The notes under the pieces: model-generated
The model's database searches: none
Seen by the model: only the letters and a program-made list of their open reading frames with translations
What the model was told of the DNA's origin: nothing
Program-made: the position numbers and the translations under genes
Shown here: one piece after another, positions 1-5,610 of the stretch
How the letters are laid out: the number at the start of each line of letters is the position of its first letter
Position numbering within the stretch: the stretch's first letter is position 1
NCBI GenBank assembly: GCA_964504625.1
Contig: CAZDEK010000044.1
Location: forward strand, 1 to 7,453
Length of the DNA: 7,453 nucleotides
From: CAZDEK01 sp964504625
Lineage (GTDB): Bacteria; Patescibacteriota; Saccharimonadia; CAILAD01; GCA-016700035
Reading direction: 5' to 3'

Positions 1-162
1 CCGCCCCCGGCAGCGACAATCGTGACACCAGTACCACCTACTCCCGCCCCACCGACGCCAGTACCATCTCCTCGCACGATTCGCGCCAATAGCTATATGG
101 CCCCTATGTCTGAGCCGCAAAACCCAATGGGTGTCGGCCAGAGTCAAGATATCCCGCTGTAG
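1..162 (+). CDS. C-terminal fragment of a proline-rich protein (5' end outside window)
   Basis: Frame 1 is open from the first base to a TAG at 160-162 and gives the last 53 residues of a protein. About the first 24 residues are dominated by Pro, Thr, Val and Ala (for example PVPPTPAPPTPVPSP), a low-complexity composition typical of extended linkers or tails on surface or membrane-anchored proteins. The remaining ~28 residues (after RTIRAN) are polar, contain several Met and Gln, and show no motif I recognise. There is no membrane segment or sortase-like signal in the visible part. The gene ends 3 bp before the stop codon of the convergent 119-residue gene. It could be chance coding, but an uninterrupted frame with strong proline periodicity and a stop exactly at the convergent boundary favours a real gene. 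Function cannot be assigned from this tail. Confidence 0.6.
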   Translation, partial: PPPAATIVTPVPPTPAPPTPVPSPRTIRANSYMAPMSEPQNPMGVGQSQDIPL

Positions 163-165
163 CGC

Positions 166-525
166 CTACTTATCTGACAGGATATTCGGACCTTGGCAAA
201 TTCGCGTCCAGAGATTCTTCCCGGTGCCAGCTGTGTCTAAGCTAGTATAATACTGCGCTACCTTACCGCTCGGATCACAATAGCGTTTCAAACCAGCATT
301 AATCACCGTCGCGTCTGAGCTTGGTGAAGTCAACCAAACCAGTACTAGTACCGCGATAAGGATCCAAATAATATTCAATGAAAAGCTCAAAAAGAATAAG
401 AGCCGGTAGAGCCGTTCTTTCTGCGACAAGTGCTCCGCTATCTCGTGCGACTTCGTGAACTTGCTCACTGCGCTGCGACGCTTCGGTCGATTGGTCGTTA
501 GGGTCTTGGGGGCAGCTTCCGCCAT
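166..525 (-). CDS. Small single-pass membrane protein, unknown function (119 aa)
   Basis: I do not recognise this family. Residues 1-40 are soluble and rich in Lys/Arg (NRPKRRS near 12-18), residues ~41-65 form one strong hydrophobic helix (FSLNIIWILIAVLVLVWL), and residues 66-119 form a small C-terminal domain. By the positive-inside rule the basic N-terminus should be cytoplasmic and the C-terminal domain outside. That domain holds the only two cysteines (C83 and C110), which could form a disulfide; this is an inference. The ATG is one base after the pgk stop (TAA-C-ATG), and a GAGGCGG Shine-Dalgarno-like stretch (530-536, minus strand) lies within the pgk 3' end, 4 nt before the start. This indicates co-transcription and probably coupled translation with pgk. 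It is the last gene of the minus-strand block and meets the convergent plus-strand gene 3 bp away. Confidence 0.8.
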   Translation of the reverse strand: MAEAAPKTLTTNRPKRRSAVSKFTKSHEIAEHLSQKERLYRLLFFLSFSLNIIWILIAVLVLVWLTSPSSDATVINAGLKRYCDPSGKVAQYYTSLDTAGTGKNLWTRICQGPNILSDK

Positions 526-526
526 G

Positions 527-1705
527 TTACCGCCTCAGTGCCTCAACGGCTGGCAACTTCTTGCCCGCCAGCAGTTCAAGGGCTGCACCGCCACCGGTAG
601 AAATAAAATCAAACTTCTCGTGCATACCGATCGCGTCGATAAAGCCAGCCGTATCACCGCCACCGATGACCGACAGCGCCTTCGAGCCTGCAATCGTCTT
701 CGCAACCGCCGTACTCGCAACTGCAAAGGCAGGGTTCTCAGTCAAGCCGAGCGTACCGTTCCAGAAAATCGTCTTCGCATCCTGAATCGCCACATTGATA
801 TTCGTCACACTCGCGGGACCAATATCAAGCGCCATCTCACCCTCATCGAGCTGACCTACCGTGACTGCATGAGCCTTGTGGGCATCGGGTGACTCGGCCA
901 CCATCACATCAACCGGTAATATTACCTCAACATGACGGCGCTGGGCTTCAGCGAGAATTTCCCTTGCCGTCTCCATACCCTTCTTGTCATAGATGCTGGC
1001 ACGCATGTTGTGGCCTTGCGCCGCGAGAAAAGTGTTTGCCATGGCACCCGAAATCACAATCGTATCAGCCTTCTTCATGAGGTTATGGAGGAATGCAATC
1101 TTGTCAGAGATCTTCGCCCCACCAATGATGGCCACAAAGGGATGTTTTGGCTTCTCGAGCAGGCTAGAAAGTGTATTCACCTCCGCCTGCAGAAGCTTAC
1201 CAGCGGCATGAGGCAAATACTGAGGGATGCCAACCACCGAAGCGTGTGCACGGTGTGCTACGGCGAAAGCATCATCGACATAGACATCAGCAAGATCCGC
1301 CAGCGCCCGCGCGAAGGCTGGATCATTAGCCTCTTCCTCGGCATGAAAGCGCAGGTTTTCTAAAAGGGCCACTTGTCCAGGCCGCATGGCCTGAACTCGT
1401 GCCTGTACATCCTCTCCAACACAATCATGCAAGAAGAGTACCTCACGGTTCAACAGCTTGGAGAGCAACACCGCAACGGGCTCTAGGCTATACTCCCCCA
1501 TTGGCTTACCATCCGGGCGACCCAGGTGACTCGCCAAAATTACCGTAGCATGCTGGCTGAGTAAATATTGGATTGTCGGCACTGCCGCTTGCACCCGCAG
1601 CTCATCCATGACCTTGCCATGCTTGAGTGGCACGTTGAAGTCCACGCGCGTAAAAACGCGCTTATCTCGTACGACTAAATCTTCGACTCGTTTTAATTCT
1701 GCCAT
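527..1705 (-). CDS. pgk: Phosphoglycerate kinase
   Basis: This cytoplasmic glycolytic enzyme transfers the acyl phosphate of 1,3-bisphosphoglycerate to ADP, giving 3-phosphoglycerate and ATP. At 392 residues it has the normal bacterial length of two Rossmann-like lobes. Visible signatures are RVDFNVPL at 20-27 (substrate-binding R20, D22, N24), HLGRP at 60-64, LLENLRF at 114-120, DDAF..AHRAHAS at 144-156, GGAKISDK at 195-202 (nucleotide-side Lys), WNGTLG in the C-lobe, and GGGDTAGF followed by STGGGAALELL near the C-terminus. The loop usually reading WNGPMG is WNGTLG here, a tolerated variant. The start is the ATG overlapping the upstream stop (TAATG), with an AGGAAGGG ribosome site (1711-1718, minus strand) 5 nt upstream. 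It sits between two small membrane-protein genes rather than beside gap or tpi. Identification is secure. Confidence 0.98.
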   Translation of the reverse strand: MAELKRVEDLVVRDKRVFTRVDFNVPLKHGKVMDELRVQAAVPTIQYLLSQHATVILASHLGRPDGKPMGEYSLEPVAVLLSKLLNREVLFLHDCVGEDVQARVQAMRPGQVALLENLRFHAEEEANDPAFARALADLADVYVDDAFAVAHRAHASVVGIPQYLPHAAGKLLQAEVNTLSSLLEKPKHPFVAIIGGAKISDKIAFLHNLMKKADTIVISGAMANTFLAAQGHNMRASIYDKKGMETAREILAEAQRRHVEVILPVDVMVAESPDAHKAHAVTVGQLDEGEMALDIGPASVTNINVAIQDAKTIFWNGTLGLTENPAFAVASTAVAKTIAGSKALSVIGGGDTAGFIDAIGMHEKFDFISTGGGAALELLAGKKLPAVEALRR

Positions 1706-1950
1706 TACTGCCCTTCCTGGCTGGTGTTAATTTGGAATAATCGACCGAGATCCGGGTAATCATCCACCCAACGACCAAGGTTGTTATAGGTGATCGTCGC
1801 GGCGACCAGCAGTGCGAAAATAATTACGCCGACTCGATAATTCTTCGTGTGATCTTTTGTCATGAGGTGGATGAGCTTGACAAATCCAGCACCCAAAAGA
1901 TAGGTCACAAAGAATATGAGGGCAAACATCGCCACGTCCATCCACTGCAT
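1705..1950 (-). CDS. Small two-TM membrane protein upstream of pgk (81 aa)
   Basis: I recognise no family. Residues ~5-28 and ~39-55 are hydrophobic helices, joined by a short basic and polar loop (TKDHTKNYR, 31-39) expected to be cytoplasmic. A C-terminal tail of about 25 residues (GRWVDDYPDLGR..) follows outside. The stop codon overlaps the pgk ATG by one base, so the two genes are probably translationally coupled, and the pgk ribosome site lies inside this gene's last codons. No Shine-Dalgarno sequence lies at normal distance from its own ATG. Instead a -10-like TAGACT ends 6 nt before it, which suggests a leaderless transcript starting at the ATG itself. The small size and lack of a known domain make a false call possible, but the coupling to pgk and the clear two-helix pattern support a real gene. 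Confidence 0.75.
   Translation of the reverse strand: MQWMDVAMFALIFFVTYLLGAGFVKLIHLMTKDHTKNYRVGVIIFALLVAATITYNNLGRWVDDYPDLGRLFQINTSQEGQ
1711..1718 (-). promoter_or_regulatory. Ribosome binding site of pgk
   Basis: AGGAAGGG on the minus strand, 5 nt before the pgk ATG and inside the last codons of the upstream gene. It fixes the pgk start and supports coupled translation across the TAATG overlap. Confidence 0.75.
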
Positions 1951-1956
1951 AGTCTT

Positions 1957-1985
1957 AGTCTAGCCGCCTCATGCCTATCTGGCAA
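1957..1985 (-). promoter_or_regulatory. Candidate promoter of the 81-aa gene / pgk unit, leaderless type
   Basis: On the minus strand TTGCCA (1985-1980; 5 of 6 matches to TTGACA) is separated by exactly 17 bp from TAGACT (1962-1957; 4 of 6 to TATAAT). The -10 ends 6 nt before the ATG at 1950, which puts the start point at or next to the A of the ATG. It lies in the 52-bp gap after the response regulator gene, so pgk can be transcribed independently of the kinase-regulator pair. This is inferred from spacing and motif match only. Confidence 0.5.
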
Positions 1986-2002
1986 CTTGCTTATGCTTGC
2001 AG

Positions 2003-2425
2003 TTAGACCGAGGTTTCGCCGAGTTTGCGTTGAATCAGCTCCAGTACGCCACGCGGCGTCTGATCAGCTTTGATGAGATAATCTGCCCCGAGCCCTTTGG
2101 CGGCTTCGATGTCATTCGGGTTATTTGAGTTCGTCAGAAAGACTACTGCCGTACGCGAGAAGTCATAGCCGGCTTCCTTGAGCTGCTTGACGGCCTCGAT
2201 GCCGGTCAACTCTGGCATATTGATATCTATGAGTGCCAGCTTCGGCTGATGTTGCTTTAAGAGCGCCACAGCCTCATGGCCATTGCCGCCCATCGCGACA
2301 TTGTAGCCAGCCTTCGCCAGCTTAACCTGATACATACGCGAGATGAACGGATCATCCTCGACAATCACCACATCAGGATGCAGACCAGCTGTCGGATCGG
2401 CAGACTTAGGTGTAGTAGCTTCCAT
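2003..2425 (-). CDS. Single-domain (CheY-like) response regulator receiver
   Basis: This is a phospho-acceptor partner of a histidine kinase. Counting from the ATG at 2425 (140 aa), the receiver hallmarks are all present: acidic cluster VEDD (E23, D24, D25), phosphorylation site D67 in LIDINMPELTG, the conserved Thr (T98 in FLTN) and Lys K119 in LIKAD followed by TP. After the last receiver helix (LELIQRKLGE) only a few residues remain, so there is no DNA-binding or enzymatic output domain. The first ~15 residues form a short disordered leader (EATTPKSADPTAG). An in-frame TTG nine bases upstream (2434) would add MSH; I prefer ATG because GAG sits 4 nt before it and ATG is the stronger codon. 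It starts 18 nt after the stop of the sensor kinase gene on the same strand, so the two are almost certainly co-transcribed partners. The output is presumably by protein-protein contact. Confidence 0.92.
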   Translation of the reverse strand: MEATTPKSADPTAGLHPDVVIVEDDPFISRMYQVKLAKAGYNVAMGGNGHEAVALLKQHQPKLALIDINMPELTGIEAVKQLKEAGYDFSRTAVVFLTNSNNPNDIEAAKGLGADYLIKADQTPRGVLELIQRKLGETSV

Positions 2426-2443
2426 ATGACTCAAGTATACCGG

Positions 2444-4642
2444 CTACGCTGGAGTCGGGCTAGCCGCCTTAGTCGGTTCGGCCGCGGCCGGCTCAGTCGC
2501 TTTCACCGGCAAACGGAAGCCGAAAGTCGAACCCTTGCCTTCTTCTGACTCGAAGATGATCTCACCGCCCTGGTCATGCACCACGCGGCCGACCAGGAAG
2601 AGACCCAGACCCGTACCATCTGGTCGAGCTTGTTGGGCATTTGGCGCTCGATAAAATTTCTTGAAGAGTTTCGGCTGCTCAGCCTTCGGCACACCGATAC
2701 CGTTATCCTGTACGCGGAAGCTCACCGAAGTGCCATCACTCTCGAGATAGACATCGACCTTGCCGCCGCCCTCAGCGCTGGATGAGTAGTAAATTGCATT
2801 GTCCATGAGATTCATCAGACACTGCCGCGTCTTGCCTTCATCAATCTGCAGTACTGGCACGGGCTTATCTGGCGCATGGAACGTAACTTTCACCGACTTC
2901 GTGCTAGCCGTCGTCTCGATGAGAGAGACCTCCTCAGGCACGACCTTATTGAGATCCACGGCTGTGCGCTCGATCTTGAATTTACCCGACTGAATGCGCG
3001 ACACGTTTAAGAGGTCATCGACGAGACGGGTCATGCGCGTCGCAGCGTCAAATGACTGCTTCAGCGTCTCTTTCTGCTCGCCGGTGATGCGGCCGAAGTC
3101 ACCGTCCATCACCATCGAGGTGTAGCCACGCACGGCCGTCAGCGGCGTCCGCAGCTGGTGCGAGGCCATCGAGATGAATTCATCCTTGGCTTTATCGAGT
3201 TCCTTGAGCTCAGAGTTGGCATGGCGCAGTTCGGCTGTCGCCTGGCGCACTTTCTCGCGCAATGTTTCATTGAAGCGTTGGATCTCTTGATAGCTGCGCG
3301 CATTCTGGATGGCGATAGCTAGCTCATCGGCAATGATGTGCAGCGTCTGGATGTCAGCTTCCGAAAATATGTCACCACTTTTCTTCTCGCCGAGCAGTAA
3401 GTAACCCACAAAGCTCTCAGTCGTCTTAAGCGGAAAGATGGCGCGCACATTATGTCGCTCAAGTGTCTCGCGCTTGTCGCCATTGGGTAGCTCGTCGGTA
3501 ATAGTGAGTTTCGATTTAAATATCGCCAGATCAGCCGGATGATAGATCTGCTGAATTTTATCGGCCCTAGCCTGATAAAAGATCTGATTTTTACTCAGCA
3601 CGACGATATTTGAAACATCAAGGCGCATTTGAGTCTGCAGTATATCGAGCACCTTGAGCGAGACCTTCTCGAGCTCGATTTCAGACGCCAGCACTCGACC
3701 AATGTCGGACACAAGCTCCTGCGGATCATAGCGGTCACGATAGAAGACTCGGTCCGTAATGCGCTGGAAGAAACGCCGAATCCACGGGAAGGTGAAAGCC
3801 AAGATGACTGCCAGGATGACGTTAAAGATCTGCTGCGATCGCTCGGTGGTAAGGATGTTCTTGAGGAAGACTCCTTGGGCAAGGCCAAATGCTAAGAATG
3901 CATAGAGAAAAGCGAAAGCGGCAATAGAAAGGATATACGCCAATGAACGCGCAACGATTGAACGGATATTAAATAGTCGATGCCATATGATGACATATGC
4001 AAAGCATAAAGCCATGACTAATACTGAAAAGCCAGCTAATGAATAATTGGCAGCTTGCGGAAGGTAAATTGTAAGAAAGTAATTTATCGCTACGTTCACG
4101 CTGATGGCAATAAATGCACCTGCAAGTACAAAACTCAGCTGGTTCTTTTCGGCAGCTTTAGCCTTCCGATATTTATAGATTAATATCGAAACCCCTGAGG
4201 CAATTCCTAAAAACACAAACCCATTTAGTAATGTGTACCCAAGCCCTATTCCAGTTGGCTGAGCACCGTTAGAGGTAAGGTTTACTGCAGGGATAATTAA
4301 TGGTGTAAAGCAAGCTACCGTCAGAAAGACAAATATTGAGAGGTACGCAATGCGAATGAATCGATTTATTGGGGTGAAGACTACAAAGTGCTGAGCAAAC
4401 AGAAAAAAGCTAAACGACATAATCAGACCACTCGCCAGCGCAAACCTTAGCCCTAACAGAGCTATGCTTTGGCTAGATGTAATATCGGCTAAATATAAGA
4501 AGGAAAGCCATATTGCCGCACTCGTGGTAAAAGCGAAATATGTTAAGTTAATAGCAGCTTTTCTGTTGTTCAGAAAAACAATGAGGCCCATTGCAATGAG
4601 CCCAGCAATCGCTGGAACATAAGATACAAGCTTCACTAGCAT
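2444..4642 (-). CDS. Multi-pass (7TM-type) sensor histidine kinase with GAF-like domain
   Basis: A 732-residue inner-membrane sensor that should autophosphorylate on His and pass phosphate to the adjacent receiver. Residues 1-220 hold about seven hydrophobic helices (approx. 5-24, 33-53, 60-88, 98-120, 134-157, 169-193, 200-220), resembling the histidine-kinase N-terminal 7TM region. Two more helices follow (approx. 232-256 and 270-288). A GAF-like domain (approx. 305-450) comes next, then a helical linker (450-485). The HisKA motif is SMASHQLRTPL with H495. The HATPase domain shows the N box (N611, N615), G1 DNGIG (646-650), F box KLFKKFYR, G2 GTGLGL (676-681) and GKGSTF (702-707). A Pro/Ala-rich tail ends the protein. 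All catalytic boxes are intact. No Shine-Dalgarno site precedes the ATG. The 7TM-coding part is visibly AT-richer than the rest of the gene. The input signal is unknown. Confidence 0.95.
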   Translation of the reverse strand: MLVKLVSYVPAIAGLIAMGLIVFLNNRKAAINLTYFAFTTSAAIWLSFLYLADITSSQSIALLGLRFALASGLIMSFSFFLFAQHFVVFTPINRFIRIAYLSIFVFLTVACFTPLIIPAVNLTSNGAQPTGIGLGYTLLNGFVFLGIASGVSILIYKYRKAKAAEKNQLSFVLAGAFIAISVNVAINYFLTIYLPQAANYSLAGFSVLVMALCFAYVIIWHRLFNIRSIVARSLAYILSIAAFAFLYAFLAFGLAQGVFLKNILTTERSQQIFNVILAVILAFTFPWIRRFFQRITDRVFYRDRYDPQELVSDIGRVLASEIELEKVSLKVLDILQTQMRLDVSNIVVLSKNQIFYQARADKIQQIYHPADLAIFKSKLTITDELPNGDKRETLERHNVRAIFPLKTTESFVGYLLLGEKKSGDIFSEADIQTLHIIADELAIAIQNARSYQEIQRFNETLREKVRQATAELRHANSELKELDKAKDEFISMASHQLRTPLTAVRGYTSMVMDGDFGRITGEQKETLKQSFDAATRMTRLVDDLLNVSRIQSGKFKIERTAVDLNKVVPEEVSLIETTASTKSVKVTFHAPDKPVPVLQIDEGKTRQCLMNLMDNAIYYSSSAEGGGKVDVYLESDGTSVSFRVQDNGIGVPKAEQPKLFKKFYRAPNAQQARPDGTGLGLFLVGRVVHDQGGEIIFESEEGKGSTFGFRLPVKATEPAAAEPTKAASPTPA

Positions 4643-4664
4643 AGTTCTAGCTTAAAGGATAACA

Positions 4665-4670
4665 ATTATA
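4665..4670 (-). promoter_or_regulatory. Candidate -10 box for the sensor kinase gene
   Basis: A perfect TATAAT on the minus strand, 22 nt before the kinase ATG, giving a predicted 5' leader of about 15 nt. The hexamer 17 bp upstream (ATGTGG) is a poor -35 match, so the promoter may be weak or activator-dependent. It sits in the 34-bp divergent gap, only 6 bp from the ATG of the DUF2156 gene, so any upstream promoter element would lie inside that gene's coding sequence. Both genes must share this control region. Confidence 0.45.
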
Positions 4671-4676
4671 TCTTCC

Positions 4677-5597
4677 ATGGATACAGGCCACATTCCAGAA
4701 TTTCCTAATTTCACAAAGTTGCATTTAGACCATCAACAAGCAATCAACCACTTCACAAGTCAGTTCCCGAGCTACTCAGATTTTAACTTTACCAGCATGT
4801 ATGCATGGGATACGAATGAAACTACCGAGATCTCTTTGCTCAATAATAACCTGATATTGAAACTACCCGATTACCTCACAGGCGAAGTAACATATTCTGT
4901 TCTGGGCCGAGAAAAGGCAAACGAAACAGCGACAAACTTATTAGATATACTTTCGCAAAGCGATGTGCAGAAAACCCTGCATTTCGTACCAGAAGTTTTC
5001 TGCACTAACCTAGATCCCAAACAGTTTCAGATTATCGAAGATCACGATGATTATGACTATATATATTTAGTAGAAGACCTTGCTCACTTAAGAGGCAAGA
5101 AATATATCAAAATCAAACAAGCCGCCAATGCATTTCTTCGTGATTATCCCAATACGAAAGTTGAATCAGTAGAAATTTCTCAAGAAATCAATCAACAGGC
5201 AATTATGCATATAGTCGATCAGTGGGCGAAGAATAAAACATTCACAAATCGTAGAGAATTTTTTGAAAAAATCGCAATTCAGAGATTATTAGGAAACAGC
5301 CAACACTTTGATCTAATAACACTGCTCTTATGGGTGGGCAAAGAACCGGTCGGGTTTTCTATCTCTCAGAAGCTGCCAAACAGCCAAGCAATAGGCCATT
5401 TTGAAAAAGCCGATATTTCGTATAAAAATGCATTCGCATATATCCGTCGAGCTACTAACCAGGCTTTCTTAGATCGAGGTTTGCAGACAGTGAACTATGA
5501 GCAGGACTTAGGGCTTGAGGGTCTTCGGCTGGCAAAAAAGAAGTATAAGCCGATTGGCTACCTCAAGAAATATGACATTGTAAAAGCGCCCTCTTAA
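4677..5597 (+). CDS. DUF2156 / MprF C-terminal-like protein (putative acyl or aminoacyl transferase)
   Basis: A 306-residue soluble protein that I match by eye to DUF2156 (phosphatidylglycerol lysyltransferase C-terminal-like), a family built from two GNAT-type folds. Typical landmarks are the N-terminal YSDFNFTSMYAWD (33-45) and the C-terminal signature NYEQDLGLEGLRLAKKKYKP (273-292), which ends in LKKYDIV. No membrane segments are present, so it lacks the flippase part of full-length MprF. Stand-alone members are mostly uncharacterised; the family relation suggests transfer of an acyl or aminoacyl group, perhaps from aminoacyl-tRNA to a lipid or envelope component, but the substrate cannot be read from the sequence. 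The ATG has no close Shine-Dalgarno (AAAGGA lies ~17 nt upstream), and an in-frame TAA at 4653 excludes an earlier start. Base composition is distinctly AT-rich compared with genes on either side. It diverges from the kinase gene and overlaps the convergent 408-aa gene by 4 bp. Confidence 0.85.
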   Translation: MDTGHIPEFPNFTKLHLDHQQAINHFTSQFPSYSDFNFTSMYAWDTNETTEISLLNNNLILKLPDYLTGEVTYSVLGREKANETATNLLDILSQSDVQKTLHFVPEVFCTNLDPKQFQIIEDHDDYDYIYLVEDLAHLRGKKYIKIKQAANAFLRDYPNTKVESVEISQEINQQAIMHIVDQWAKNKTFTNRREFFEKIAIQRLLGNSQHFDLITLLLWVGKEPVGFSISQKLPNSQAIGHFEKADISYKNAFAYIRRATNQAFLDRGLQTVNYEQDLGLEGLRLAKKKYKPIGYLKKYDIVKAPS

Positions 5598-5610
5598 GCA
5601 GAGAGCGCTT
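5584..5610 (-). terminator. Hairpin at the convergent gene ends, candidate terminator
   Basis: Arms 5584-5594 and 5600-5610 pair in 10 of 11 positions (AAGCGC, one C/A mismatch, CTCT; loop TAAGC). On the minus strand the stem runs into TTTTA, a short U-tract, so it could terminate the 408-aa gene's transcript. On the plus strand the downstream bases are CAAAAAG, giving no U-tract. The two stop codons of the converging genes lie in its arm and loop. The stem is moderate and the U-tract short, so this is a candidate only. Confidence 0.4.

Noticed and set aside
159..169. GTAG-CGC-CTAC hairpin at the convergent ends near 162-166
   Set aside because: It has only four base pairs and no U-tract on either strand, too weak to call a terminator.
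455..1363. Long plus-strand open frames opposite pgk (for example 455-892 and 932-1363)
   Set aside because: They are antisense shadows of an unmistakable pgk; their products are rich in Arg, Cys and His with no domain or ribosome site.
1980..2002. Possible hairpin after the response regulator stop (CTGCAA with TTGC-C-AG)
   Set aside because: The stem is short, has a bulge, and is not followed by a U-tract on the minus strand; it also overlaps the better-supported -35 box.
2426..2434. TTG start adding three residues to the response regulator
   Set aside because: The downstream ATG is a better start codon and has a GAG at acceptable spacing; the TTG has no ribosome site. It is not excluded.
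3595..3895. Ser/Arg/Leu-rich minus-strand frame and an opposing plus-strand frame inside the kinase gene
   Set aside because: Both are alternate-frame readings of the kinase; composition is typical of shadow frames.
4657..4667. GGATAACAATT, identical to part of the E. coli lac operator
   Set aside because: It is an 11-base match in AT-rich DNA without the other operator half or any lac gene nearby; taken as coincidence.
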